Of a stretch of DNA of 34,492 bases, positions 8,056 to 15,696 are shown piece by piece. Source of the stretch: an uncultured Treponema sp. Lineage in GTDB: Bacteria > Spirochaetota > Spirochaetia > Treponematales > Treponemataceae. The notes under the pieces are model-generated. The model did not search any database and was not told the DNA's origin. It worked only from the letters and a program-made list of their open reading frames with translations. Each line of letters starts with the position of its first letter. Positions within the stretch are counted from its first letter, which is position 1. Location: NCBI GenBank assembly GCA_938039145.1, contig CALHVG010000024.1, forward strand, positions 1-34,492, written 5' to 3'. A program made the translations under genes and the position numbers.

Positions 8056-10189
8056 TGAGATTTACCTTATCAAATTCGGGAATAGGAATTCCAAGCAGAT
8101 TTCTTACCTCGTTCAAAGTTTTAGGTCCTGTAGGTCCGACAGCCCTAAGACAATCTTCGTCAGCCTTGAAATCAGGATCGGATTGTTTAAAGAATTTTTC
8201 AATATCAAAACCGGGCATATTAACAACACCATAAAAATGTTGAATTCCTTTTCCCTTTACTTCAAAATCTACAGGAATCTGCTCCACTATAATCTCGTTT
8301 TCTTTGTTTTCATCAAGGATTTTAAAACCGTTTGATTCGTTTCTTATGTAGCGATGCCTTAAAAGTCTGTAGGTATCTTCGGTTATAAGAATATCCGTTC
8401 CGCAAGGCTTATTGGAACTTTCTGTACGGCTTGCAAAGTTTACGGCATCCCCAATCGCAGTATATTCCATCTTGTCTTCAGAGCCCATAATACCGCAGGT
8501 TGCACGCCCCGTATTCAGACCGCAGCCAATTTTTATATGCGGCTTGTACTTTGCCTTTTCTTCGCCCATATGCGCCTTGGTGAAAGCCTCGGCATCTTTA
8601 TTATATTGCATTAAGGCATACCTCATTGCAATAGTTCCTCGGATTGCGTTAAGCGCATCTTCCATAACATGAGTGTAGTGCTTGAGTTTCAGTTCCTTTT
8701 TTGAAGGATCCGTGTCGCTAAGTTTTTCAAAATCAAGGCTGTCGTCTCTAAGAATTCCCCATACAGCCATTATGGCGTCCCCTTCAAACTTGTCGACATT
8801 TCCGCCGCTAAGAGTTATACAGTTTACCATTCGGCTCATATAGTCGTTCAAAAACCCGATTATTTCCCTAGGCGAATCGTTAGCAAATCGATTCTTAAAT
8901 CCGTCGGATATGGCGGTAAATCCTCGTATATCGCTGAAAAAAATCGTTATATCCTTCAAATGAGGGTCAAAATCGATTTCCTTTCTTGCAATGGATTTTG
9001 CAACGCCACGGTTAGTGAATTTAGAGAACAAATTCAGGAATTCGCCCTCGTCTTTCATACTTTGATTCAGAACACCTATTTCGTCGCTGCGCTTGGAATT
9101 AAGCTCCATAAAAATATCCGTGTCAAAGTTACCGTTTTTGACCTCTTCCGCGGCAAGCGTAAGTTTTCTTAAATGCCTTGAAATCGCAAGCTTTGAGAAA
9201 ATAAGAACAAAAATTATCGAAAGAAAAAACACAATTCCCATAAGATAAATATTGTTCCGCCTTGTAGTCCTTACGCCCTCAAGAATGGAATCAAGCGGAA
9301 CTTGAGTAAGAACGGCAATGTCGGCAAAAGAAAGCTTTTTGTATGCGCCGTAAAAATTGACCGATTTTCCGTTCTCGTTTTTAGCCTTGTATGAAACCTG
9401 ACGGCTGTCGTCATTATTCTGATTGTTTTTCCGCATAAGAAGCACAAGCTCGTCGTTTTTAAAGCTTTCTCCGCGAAGAATTCTGTCGGTTTCAGGATGA
9501 CTTAAAAGTTCATCGCTGTCGTTTATCATAAAAGTAGTGTTTACGGAATCCGAACCGAGCATATCTGAAATAGCTTCTATCGAAAACAGAATCACGCAGG
9601 TCTGCTCCCTACCGTTTTCAGTGTAAGGAAAAAGAAGAGCCATTACAGGAATCTGAAAAAAAGGAGATGCATTCATTGCAATAGTTTCTCCTCTGCATGA
9701 ACGGGAAATCTCGTTTTTTGCAGAAGTAAGAAAATCCGAAATTACGGAAGGCTCCGTCTCGTTCGATATAAAAAACTTGGCGTTCACTATGTTTACGTCG
9801 GTAGGATTTCTTTTTGAAAAGCTGTCTTCGGAAAGAATATATATAGAAGCTATATCCTGATTACGCTCAAAGAAAAACGCTTCCGCCTGCCTTGAAAGAG
9901 CGGCTGTCCTTCCGCCTGAAACAACATTAATCAAATCCAAAAGCTGGAATACATTTGAACGGATTGTAGAAAGTTTATCTTCCACTGTGCTTGCCGAACG
10001 TGCATTTACGGAAAGATTTGAATTTTCCGCAGTAATTTTTACATCCTCGCCTGTAAAATGGCTGTTCAGAACAGTAACGGTTCCAAGCGAAATAAGCACT
10101 ATAAATCCGATTATAATGGCAAGTTTTACCCCAATGGGAAACTTTACCTGTGAGACAGAGCCAAGTTGTAACGAAGATTTTTTCATCAT
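8021..10189 (-). CDS. Membrane-bound class III adenylate cyclase with periplasmic sensor
   Basis: This protein of about 722 residues should make cAMP from ATP. TM1 is at about residues 20-42 and TM2 at about 318-340, flanking a ~270-residue periplasmic region that looks like a dCache-type sensor. A HAMP-like linker follows (LRKLTLAAEEVKNGNFDTDI). The catalytic domain has both metal aspartates (FFSDIRGFT and DKFEGDAIMAVWG), the adenine-specifying Lys in VDKFEGD, the Thr of YTAIGDAVN, and the transition-state Asn and Arg of VNFASRTE, so it should be active and ATP-specific. The frame opens with a GTG at 10201, but ATG 10189 (or 10186) is preferred because a G-rich stretch (GGGGGG) lies just before it. 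It heads the operon, and its 3' end overlaps the FecR-domain gene by 35 bases. The tail of about 60 residues after the catalytic domain is unassigned. From memory it matches T. pallidum TP0485 in context. Confidence 0.93.
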   Translation of the reverse strand: MMKKSSLQLGSVSQVKFPIGVKLAIIIGFIVLISLGTVTVLNSHFTGEDVKITAENSNLSVNARSASTVEDKLSTIRSNVFQLLDLINVVSGGRTAALSRQAEAFFFERNQDIASIYILSEDSFSKRNPTDVNIVNAKFFISNETEPSVISDFLTSAKNEISRSCRGETIAMNASPFFQIPVMALLFPYTENGREQTCVILFSIEAISDMLGSDSVNTTFMINDSDELLSHPETDRILRGESFKNDELVLLMRKNNQNNDDSRQVSYKAKNENGKSVNFYGAYKKLSFADIAVLTQVPLDSILEGVRTTRRNNIYLMGIVFFLSIIFVLIFSKLAISRHLRKLTLAAEEVKNGNFDTDIFMELNSKRSDEIGVLNQSMKDEGEFLNLFSKFTNRGVAKSIARKEIDFDPHLKDITIFFSDIRGFTAISDGFKNRFANDSPREIIGFLNDYMSRMVNCITLSGGNVDKFEGDAIMAVWGILRDDSLDFEKLSDTDPSKKELKLKHYTHVMEDALNAIRGTIAMRYALMQYNKDAEAFTKAHMGEEKAKYKPHIKIGCGLNTGRATCGIMGSEDKMEYTAIGDAVNFASRTESSNKPCGTDILITEDTYRLLRHRYIRNESNGFKILDENKENEIIVEQIPVDFEVKGKGIQHFYGVVNMPGFDIEKFFKQSDPDFKADEDCLRAVGPTGPKTLNEVRNLLGIPIPEFDKVNLNEEENKIQVKK

Positions 10190-10212
10190 TACGCCCCCCA
10201 CCGATCAACAAA

Positions 10213-10240
10213 AAATAAGCCTTCTAAAATAAGCCTTCTA
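10213..10240. repeat. 14-bp perfect tandem duplication in the cyclase leader
   Basis: AAATAAGCCTTCTA occurs twice head to tail (10213-10226 and 10227-10240). It lies directly downstream of the -10 box of the operon promoter, in the untranslated leader. A copy-number change would alter leader length without touching the promoter. Confidence 0.9.
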
Positions 10241-10268
10241 ATTATAGCTTATCGATAGTAAAAGTCAA
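10241..10268 (-). promoter_or_regulatory. Promoter of the cyclase-FecR-barrel-lipoprotein operon
   Basis: On the minus strand, TTGACT (10268-10263) and TATAAT (10246-10241) are separated by 16 bases, a near-consensus housekeeping promoter about 50 bases upstream of the cyclase ATG. No other promoter of this quality was noticed inside the operon. Confidence 0.75.
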
Positions 10269-10385
10269 TGCGATTTTAGGCACACATTTACATAAAGCAA
10301 TTTTTACATTTATACAAAGTATGCGGATTTGAATGTTTTCTTTTATCTATTTTTTTTAATTGCATATAAGTACAATTTAAAACTT

Positions 10386-10437
10386 AAAAGCGGGCAACAA
10401 AACCAATCTGTAAGATTAAGTTTTATTGCCCGCTTTT
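10386..10437 (-). terminator. Intrinsic terminator downstream of the outer-membrane protein gene
   Basis: AAAAGCGGGCAA (10386-10397) pairs with TTGCCCGCTTTT (10426-10437) across a 28-base loop. T-rich sequence lies on both flanks. It lies just after the stop codon at 10462 of the minus-strand gene. Confidence 0.8.
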
Positions 10438-10461
10438 TGCTTTTATTTTATTTTTAGAGCC

Positions 10462-11805
10462 TTAGAGTTTTACAGACAGCAAGAAGGCAAACTTATGAAC
10501 AAAAATAGTGTTTACTGTGTTCCAAATAGATTTGTCGCCACCCGAAACCTTTGAGCTGAAATTGTCAAACAGGTCGGTCAAAATATCCCACTTGGCATCT
10601 ACTGTTATATTTTTTACAGGCATCCATGTCAAACCGCTGGAAGTCGTTACTTTTCCATCCTTTGTAGTAAACTCAAATTTAGCTGAGGATGTTGTAGATT
10701 TAACGTTACCGTTACCGGCGTCTCTTGCCTCAGTTTTAGAGAATGTCCATCCGAACTCAGGAACGTTCAATTTTATTCCTGCATTAAAGCTTAATTTTTC
10801 AGGCAGAACCTGATATGAACCGCCGAAAGCAAAGTTCGGCTCAATCTTGATGGTTGTTGAATGAACTCTGGCGACATTATAAGCCTTAACTCCGTTAGTT
10901 TCAATATAATTGAAGTCCGATTTGAATTCAGTTGTTCCTTCAAGTCCGAGCTTTGTCTTAAACATGAATCTTGATGTAGGTTCAAATGTAACTGTCCAAC
11001 TTGGATCAGCCACCATTTTTCCATTAAATTGTCCGCGGGTGAATGTCTTTTCAGCATCCTGATTTGCATATGCATACCAAGTAGTGTTCAATCCGACTCC
11101 AAAAGACTGTGTTATCATATCTTTTTTCATGAAGTCAAACGACGTACCTGCACCCAGCTTAAACTGGTATATACTCTTGTCCTTTTTATGCGACGGGCTG
11201 GCAATTTTTCCGTCAGTCGTCTTTGTGTATTTATCTACATTGGAATCCAAACCGAGTAATCCCCATGTTTTGAAAACCATATCGTTTTTGCCTGTAAGAT
11301 TTATACCGAACTTCAAATCCGTTACTAAATTGAATTTATCCGTGGTTGTTTTTGTCTTATTTACAGGGTCAGTTTCATATGTGCTACCTTTCGGGGTGAA
11401 CTTAACATCGGCAAGAATACCCATATTGTTCATACCGAAAATAAGTTTGCCGTTTGCCGCATTCGTAGTTGTAGATTTGTTTTCAAAGTTCCATTTTTTG
11501 TCTTTGTCAATATTTATTGAAGAAGTCCAAGAGTTAAGCTGTCCGCCGAACCATGCACCGAAGTAAAAGTTTTTAAACTGATGAGCTGCACCGAGTTCCA
11601 GATTTCCTTTACCTTCTTTACCGTAGCCTATATATCCAAACAGGTTTTCAGGCTGTACATTGTGATATTCGTTTACGTCCATAAAATCGTCAACATCACT
11701 TCCGAAAAGCTCAAAAGAGCTCTCATTCATCATGGACTTCTGAGCAAAAGCCGCGCCAGCCGCTATAAAGGCTGCCCCAAAAAGAATCCTTTTTATCAAT
11801 TTCAT
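10462..11805 (-). CDS. Outer-membrane beta-barrel protein, unknown function
   Basis: The 447-residue precursor begins MKLIKRILFGAAFIAAGAAFAQ, a classic signal peptide with an AFA-Q cleavage site. The rest is rich in alternating beta strands with glycine and aromatic residues (FKNFYFGAWFGGQL, YQFKLGAGTSFDF, TQSFGVGLNTTWYAYA, KFAFLLSVKL), typical of a large treponemal outer-membrane barrel. The longer open frame to 12048 is rejected because AAGGAG (11818-11813) sits 7 bases before ATG 11805 and the signal peptide begins there. It is a single-gene unit with its own promoter, a leader of about 120 bases, and a terminator. There is no FadL, porin or Msp motif I can name; a porin or receptor role is only a guess. 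Confidence 0.82.
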   Translation of the reverse strand: MKLIKRILFGAAFIAAGAAFAQKSMMNESSFELFGSDVDDFMDVNEYHNVQPENLFGYIGYGKEGKGNLELGAAHQFKNFYFGAWFGGQLNSWTSSINIDKDKKWNFENKSTTTNAANGKLIFGMNNMGILADVKFTPKGSTYETDPVNKTKTTTDKFNLVTDLKFGINLTGKNDMVFKTWGLLGLDSNVDKYTKTTDGKIASPSHKKDKSIYQFKLGAGTSFDFMKKDMITQSFGVGLNTTWYAYANQDAEKTFTRGQFNGKMVADPSWTVTFEPTSRFMFKTKLGLEGTTEFKSDFNYIETNGVKAYNVARVHSTTIKIEPNFAFGGSYQVLPEKLSFNAGIKLNVPEFGWTFSKTEARDAGNGNVKSTTSSAKFEFTTKDGKVTTSSGLTWMPVKNITVDAKWDILTDLFDNFSSKVSGGDKSIWNTVNTIFVHKFAFLLSVKL

Positions 11806-11928
11806 TGTTTTACTCCTTATAAATGAAATTAAAAAATTTAAAATAAGTGTGAAAAATATTGGAACTGATGTATAACTTTTATTAGTTTCTCTCCAACAAT
11901 TAAGTTCATACTTATTCCGATTAGGCAT

Positions 11929-11957
11929 ATAATTACAATTATTATAGTTTTTGTCAA
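11929..11957 (-). promoter_or_regulatory. Probable promoter of the outer-membrane protein gene
   Basis: On the minus strand, TTGACA (11957-11952) is followed after 17 bases by AATTAT (11934-11929). The -35 is consensus and the -10 is weak. This implies an untranslated leader of about 115 bases before the ribosome site at 11818. Confidence 0.45.
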
Positions 11958-12439
11958 TCTGTGTATTATTTATTGAGATTTTAAGTGCAATAAGAAAAGA
12001 ACAGGAAAGTCCGTTCAGTTTTCCGAAATCCGAATGTGTAAAAATCATTGTTTAAATCATTATTTATAGAAGAATCTTAAAAAAACTTGAGCAAATATTC
12101 ATGCACGTTATGAATCTATAGATAAAAACTCCTAAAAAACAAAACAGGCGGCTGCCGTTACAGCTTATAAAAAACTTGTTACTTTTTTATACAGAATAAA
12201 ACTAATATATTTTACAGCAGTTAAGATTTTCATGTAATTGTAATAATGCCCGGCGGATTTTTTAAAGCAGAGCATAAATATGTATCCGCTTTTAGTAAAT
12301 GAGTTTTTACCGGATATATTCTTGTGCAAGGCTACCGACGGCAAATTTGGTACAGAACGGGTCGTGTATCTTATTATTCTTCGACCGACACCCTGTTTTC
12401 CGTAAAGAAAGCTTGTATAAGACATCTAGCAAGAATCGG

Positions 12440-12490
12440 GGCGGACATAAGACAAATTACTCGCTTTAAAGCTGCCTTAAGATGTCCGCC
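12440..12490. repeat. Inverted repeat, 9-bp perfect arms
   Basis: GGCGGACAT (12440-12448) and ATGTCCGCC (12482-12490) are perfect complements around a 33-base interior. No T-run follows, so it is not an obvious terminator. Confidence 0.75.
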
Positions 12491-12512
12491 AATCGCACCG
12501 AAGGTGATTTTC

Positions 12513-12551
12513 GTGTAGTGCAGTAACAGACTGCATATTCCGGCACTACAC
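12513..12551. repeat. Nested inverted repeat
   Basis: GTGTAGTGC (12513-12521) pairs with GCACTACAC (12543-12551). A second inner pair, GCAGT (12520-12524) with ACTGC (12530-12534), overlaps it and offers an alternative fold. It lies 22 bases after the previous inverted repeat. Confidence 0.75.
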
Positions 12552-12942
12552 AACACTACAAAAGATGGACTTTGCGAGGATTTACTGTTCGTCAAAGCGA
12601 ACCGGTACAAACGTTTATTTTTAACGCTGGCGTATATCGTTAAAACGTTTTACATTGCGATAACTCCGGTAAAAAAGCGGAAAAGTAACAAGCGGCGGAC
12701 AAAAAATCTTTGCGCCGGATTGGAGCAGTGCGCGAAGCGCATTCTGTAATGAGCGGTGCGCGAATGGAAGAATGGAGCGTTAGCGGAACTGCGGAAAGCC
12801 GGTTACAAGAAAGGTTCGCCCAAAAACTGGGGATACGGGTCTTTCTTAAAATTGCAAACTGTATTTTATATCTTAAAAACGGATTCTCTTTTCGGATTTT
12901 GTGCTATTATTGTTTGCAGAATCTAAGTAATCGGAAGGATTT

Positions 12943-13487
12943 ATGGAATTTGAACTGAAAATAAATATTACGAAAAACGATTATGCGGCGTTTTCGAGCG
13001 AGGGTGTGCTGAGTAAAAAGTCTACAAAGCTCTTTCAAGTGCTTTTTTAGCGATTCTTTCAGTGCATTCGGCTCAGGCGGTTTTCGCTCGGTATCCGCCG
13101 GATGTGTTTGCAGCCTACATTCTGCCGATTGGCCTTCCTGTAGCTTTTTATTTTGTTTACATTTATCTGATTGTTCCGTTGAGCTATGGGTATGTGTACA
13201 AATCCGACCGGATTGCGCACGAAGAGCATACGATGCGCTTAAAAGAAGACGGTATAGAATTAAAGACGTCGCGCACATACGCAAACTTCACTCTTGAAGA
13301 CTTTTACCGCGTCCGCTTCGGAAAAAAGATAATTGCAATTTACGTTTCTATGCAAAGGGCGATTCTTATTCCGCGGCACTGTTTTTCTTCTACGGAAGAG
13401 GAAAAAGCGGTCTCGGACTTTATAAAGGCGCATTACATAAAGGATAAAAAAACAAAACGACAAATTGGAAAAGATGAAAAGTCTTGA
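12943..13487 (+). pseudogene. YcxB-like membrane protein gene with a one-base frameshift
   Basis: The first frame, from ATG 12943 with GGAAGG at 12933-12938, gives MEFELKINITKNDYAAFSSE and stops at TAG 13048-13050. The second frame continues to TGA 13487. Adding one T to the T6 run at 13043-13048 restores a single protein of about 181 residues, reading VLFLAILSVHSAQAVF across the joint. The rebuilt protein has a short N-terminal cytoplasmic part, two hydrophobic segments (the second PIGLPVAFYFVYIYLIVPLS), and a C-terminal domain (LKEDGIELKTSRTYANFTLE, RAILIPRHCF) that resembles YcxB-like proteins. That family's function is not established. A candidate extended -10 (TGCTATTAT, 12902-12910) lies upstream. 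Real mutation and sequencing error cannot be told apart from here. Confidence 0.7.
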
Positions 13488-13639
13488 GTGCAGTCGGTAT
13501 TTGAAGTAAGCCGCTTGTATTTTAGACGGCGTTGATTCAGGCGGAAGCAGTTTTTTTTTAAGAAGACGTATTTATTCACGTAAAAATCCAAGTTCCGCTA
13601 TTTAGACTGAAATATCGCCATTAAGATAAGATTGTTTTG

Positions 13640-13668
13640 GGGTATTAAAGCGCAGTCAATACCCTTTT
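13640..13668 (+). terminator. Possible intrinsic terminator
   Basis: GGGTATT (13640-13646) pairs perfectly with AATACCC (13658-13664) and is followed by TTTT. It is the only terminator-like structure seen downstream of the YcxB-like gene. Confidence 0.5.
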
Positions 13669-13753
13669 ATGCAATTTTTATGCAGGCAAAACTTATAGCA
13701 GGCGATAAACCAACTATGTCATGTAAAAGCGGTGTATCCCGCCCTGCAAAACC

Positions 13754-13782
13754 TTGAAAAAACAAAAAGCAGACATTATAAT
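13754..13782 (+). promoter_or_regulatory. Strong promoter upstream of the LRR lipoprotein leader
   Basis: TTGAAA (13754-13759) and TATAAT (13777-13782) are separated by exactly 17 bases. Transcription from about 13789 would include the octamer repeat tract and the hairpin at 13988-14037 in a leader of about 270 bases before ATG 14061. Confidence 0.7.
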
Positions 13783-13803
13783 TCGGATATGTTTAAAAAC
13801 CGC

Positions 13804-13832
13804 TTGACACGCATAATCGCGCGTTTCAAAAT
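13804..13832 (+). promoter_or_regulatory. Second candidate promoter abutting the octamer repeats
   Basis: TTGACA (13804-13809) is followed after 17 bases by CAAAAT (13827-13832). The -10 is weak, but its last base touches the first octamer repeat, so the repeat tract would start near the transcription start. Confidence 0.4.
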
Positions 13833-13888
13833 ACTTCGCAACTTCGCAACTTCGCAACTTCGCAACTTCGCAACTTCGCAACTTCGCA
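13833..13888. repeat. Seven perfect tandem copies of an 8-bp unit
   Basis: ACTTCGCA is repeated seven times without a mismatch, followed by a partial AC. The tract lies in the untranslated region between a strong promoter and the LRR lipoprotein gene, about 170 bases before its start codon. Eight-base units of this kind gain and lose copies by slipped-strand mispairing. The minus-strand reading frame through it (a repeating KLRSCEVA) is only a product of the repeat. Confidence 0.97.
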
Positions 13889-13987
13889 ACGTAGCCGCGG
13901 TGAGCGGAAAACTTTCTTCAACAATCTAATTAGGAAAACCTTAAAAACTCGACATTCCGATTTACCCAAAACAAATCTTTGCAAAAC

Positions 13988-14037
13988 AAGACCGTCTATT
14001 CCACTTTGTGTGCACACGGGAACGGATGGTCTTTTTT
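13988..14037 (+). terminator. Terminator-like hairpin in the leader of the LRR lipoprotein gene
   Basis: AAGACCGTCTATTCC (13988-14002) pairs almost fully with GGAACGGATGGTCTT (14019-14033), with two G-T wobbles and one mismatch, and is followed by six Ts (14032-14037). It stands only 23 bases before the ATG and immediately before the ribosome site, so it either ends upstream transcription or attenuates the lipoprotein gene. A GTGTGCACAC palindrome lies in the loop. Confidence 0.75.
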
Positions 14038-14060
14038 ATTATATTATCAGGAGAAGATAA

Positions 14061-15353
14061 ATGAAAAAAATCTTTTTAGCGGGTGCCGCCCTTACGGCAC
14101 TTTTATTTGCGTTGGTCTCTTGCAAAACGGATGCAGGCATTGGCGGCAGCAGCAATGTTGCAAGGTTCAAAGTAACCTACTCGGCAGGTACCGGCGGAAC
14201 TTTGAGCGTAACTTTAGACGGAAAGAACTTTGTAAGCGGAGATTCCGTTGAAAAAGACAAAGTTCTCGTCTTTACGGCAAAACCTGAGCCGGGCTATAAA
14301 ACTGTCTGGGCTGAAGGCTTTGTGCAGGATACTGCGAACGAAAATAAAGCCATCCTTACCGTTACGAAAGACTTAAACGTAACTGTAAACTTTACGAATA
14401 AAAGTTTTAAGGTAACCTACACGGCAGGCAGCAACGGAACTGTGAGCGCAACTTTATATGGAAGCAACTTTGAAAGCGGAAGCTCTGCCGCCGACGGAGC
14501 TACGCTCATCTTTACCGCAAGTCCGAACTCGGGCTATAAAACAGTCTGGGGTGAAGGCTTTGAGCAGGATACAGCGGACGAAAATAAAGCCGCCATTACC
14601 GTTACGAAAGAAACAACAGTAAATGTTACATTTACCAAAACAATTGAATATGTAAAAGTAAGCATGTCAAAACTGGATGCATACCTTAAAAACGCTTCAA
14701 ATAAGCCCGCAGACGACGGTGTGTACTACATAGAAGTAACGGATATTCAAGCGGCAGACTTAGAGGGCAGTTTCTTTGCAAAGAAACCGAGTGCATTGGG
14801 AAAAATACTGAAAAACAACGGAACAAAAAAAGTCGCACTAAAATTACCGAAAGAAATCCCGAATCTTACATATATGACCGGCTGCTTTTACGGGTGTGAA
14901 AGCCTTATTAAAGTTCCCGAAATTCCGAATAGCGTTGAGGATATACACCACTGCTTTTTCGGCTGCAAAAACCTTATTCAAGCTCCGAATATTCCGAACG
15001 GCGTTGAATTCATGATTAACAGCTTTTCCAACTGCGAAAGCCTTATTCAACCTCCAACCGTTCCAAACGGACTTAAGGGTGTGAGCTACTGCTTTTACAA
15101 CTGCAAAAGCCTTACTAAAGCTCCCAATATTCCGAACGGCGTTAAGAATATAAGCAGCTGCTTTGCAAACTGCTCTAAAATAACATCCGTAACGCTGAAA
15201 TGCGCCGTTCCTGCCCAAAATGGCAGTGCCTTTTTTAACTGCACAAGTTTAACTGACGGCAGCATAAAAGTGCCGAGCGCACATTTGGCTGCTTACAAGA
15301 ACGCTGCAGAAGGCATGGGTGCAAATCCGGATTGGTTTGCTGCGGATAACTAG
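14061..15353 (+). CDS. Lipoprotein with two InlB-type repeats and BspA-like leucine-rich repeats
   Basis: The 430-residue surface lipoprotein begins with a signal ending LLFALVSC (Cys21 is the likely lipid-modified residue). Two tandem beta-grasp-like repeats of about 75 residues cover roughly 34-185. Both carry FKVTY(S/T)AG..GT(L/V)S.TL, GYKTVW.EGF.QDTA(N/D)ENKA and a closing V.V.FT strand, as in the bacterial repeat family PF18998. After a linker, BspA-type leucine-rich repeats with a 23-residue period follow (C F..C.SL...P.IPN.V), about five units over residues 265-390, then a closing SLTDGSIKVP...YK segment. BspA-like proteins of oral treponemes and Bacteroidetes bind host matrix or other bacteria; adhesion here is inference. 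AGGAGA sits just before the ATG. Expression may vary through the octamer tract and hairpin in its leader. Confidence 0.9.
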   Translation: MKKIFLAGAALTALLFALVSCKTDAGIGGSSNVARFKVTYSAGTGGTLSVTLDGKNFVSGDSVEKDKVLVFTAKPEPGYKTVWAEGFVQDTANENKAILTVTKDLNVTVNFTNKSFKVTYTAGSNGTVSATLYGSNFESGSSAADGATLIFTASPNSGYKTVWGEGFEQDTADENKAAITVTKETTVNVTFTKTIEYVKVSMSKLDAYLKNASNKPADDGVYYIEVTDIQAADLEGSFFAKKPSALGKILKNNGTKKVALKLPKEIPNLTYMTGCFYGCESLIKVPEIPNSVEDIHHCFFGCKNLIQAPNIPNGVEFMINSFSNCESLIQPPTVPNGLKGVSYCFYNCKSLTKAPNIPNGVKNISSCFANCSKITSVTLKCAVPAQNGSAFFNCTSLTDGSIKVPSAHLAAYKNAAEGMGANPDWFAADN

Positions 15354-15364
15354 TATTTTTGCTC

Positions 15365-15396
15365 GTGTGTGCAGCCGGCTTTGAGCTTGCGCACAC
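15365..15396. repeat. Inverted repeat downstream of the LRR lipoprotein gene
   Basis: GTGTGTGCA (15365-15373) pairs with TGCGCACAC (15388-15396) with one G-T wobble. No T-run follows. Together with the true terminator further on, it forms a structured 3' untranslated region. The loop of the leader hairpin at 14003-14018 carries a similar GTGTGCACAC word. Confidence 0.65.
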
Positions 15397-15431
15397 GGGA
15401 TTTTATATGCGGCGCACACACGCACATAAGG

Positions 15432-15476
15432 GGCTGAACAGAAAGTCTTTTAGCGGCTTTCCGTTCAGCCTTTTTT
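15432..15476 (+). terminator. Intrinsic terminator of the LRR lipoprotein gene
   Basis: GGCTGAAC.GAAAG (from 15432) pairs with CTTTC.GTTCAGCC (to 15470) around a short loop, with one internal mismatch, and is followed by TTTTTT. The remaining sequence to 15666 shows no gene. Confidence 0.88.
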
Positions 15477-15666
15477 ATTTTGTATCGATTAAAATTATTT
15501 ATTTATAAAACGCACGCCTTGCATTTATTCGGTATGCGCAAAGATAACCGCAACGGCGCTTTCTCCAATACGTTTGTTCAGTGAACGTCTTCCGTAATTT
15601 TGTATATTGCATAACAGGATGTTTTTACCGGAGGGTGCACTATTTAAGAACATCGGTCTTTAAAAC

Positions 15667-15694
15667 AAAAAAGGACTTCCATAAGGAAGTCCTT
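15667..15694 (-). terminator. Terminator of the tRNA-Phe gene
   Basis: AAGGACTTCC (15671-15680) and GGAAGTCCTT (15685-15694) form a perfect 10-bp stem with a four-base loop. Runs of T follow on both strands, and it begins three bases after the mature tRNA end. Confidence 0.92.
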
Positions 15695-15696
15695 TT

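Larger units (their letters stand above)
11958..12900. other. Gene-poor intergenic stretch
   Basis: No reading frame here has a credible start site or recognisable product. It holds two inverted repeats (listed separately). It also holds a GC-rich patch at about 12720-12840 with purine-rich, locally repetitive words: GCAGTGCGCGAAGCG and GCGGTGCGCGAATGG are related copies about 28 bases apart. The word GGCGGACA also appears near 12440, 12694 and 18186. It may be a decayed gene or a small non-autonomous repeat, but nothing identifiable remains. Confidence 0.5.

Noticed and set aside
11806..12048. N-terminal extension of the outer-membrane protein frame
   Set aside because: The signal peptide and AAGGAG place the start at 11805; the upstream part contains the promoter and has no protein-like composition.
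12165..12610. Overlapping minus-strand frames of 78-86 codons in the gene-poor region
   Set aside because: No ribosome sites, no recognisable domains, and they run through inverted repeats.
13833..13888. Octamer repeats as a CRISPR array
   Set aside because: The units are only 8 bases and directly adjacent, with no spacers and no cas genes nearby.
13826..14017. Minus-strand frame encoding a repeating KLRSCEVA peptide
   Set aside because: It is the automatic translation of the 8-bp tandem repeat, with no ribosome site, and lies across the lipoprotein leader and hairpin.
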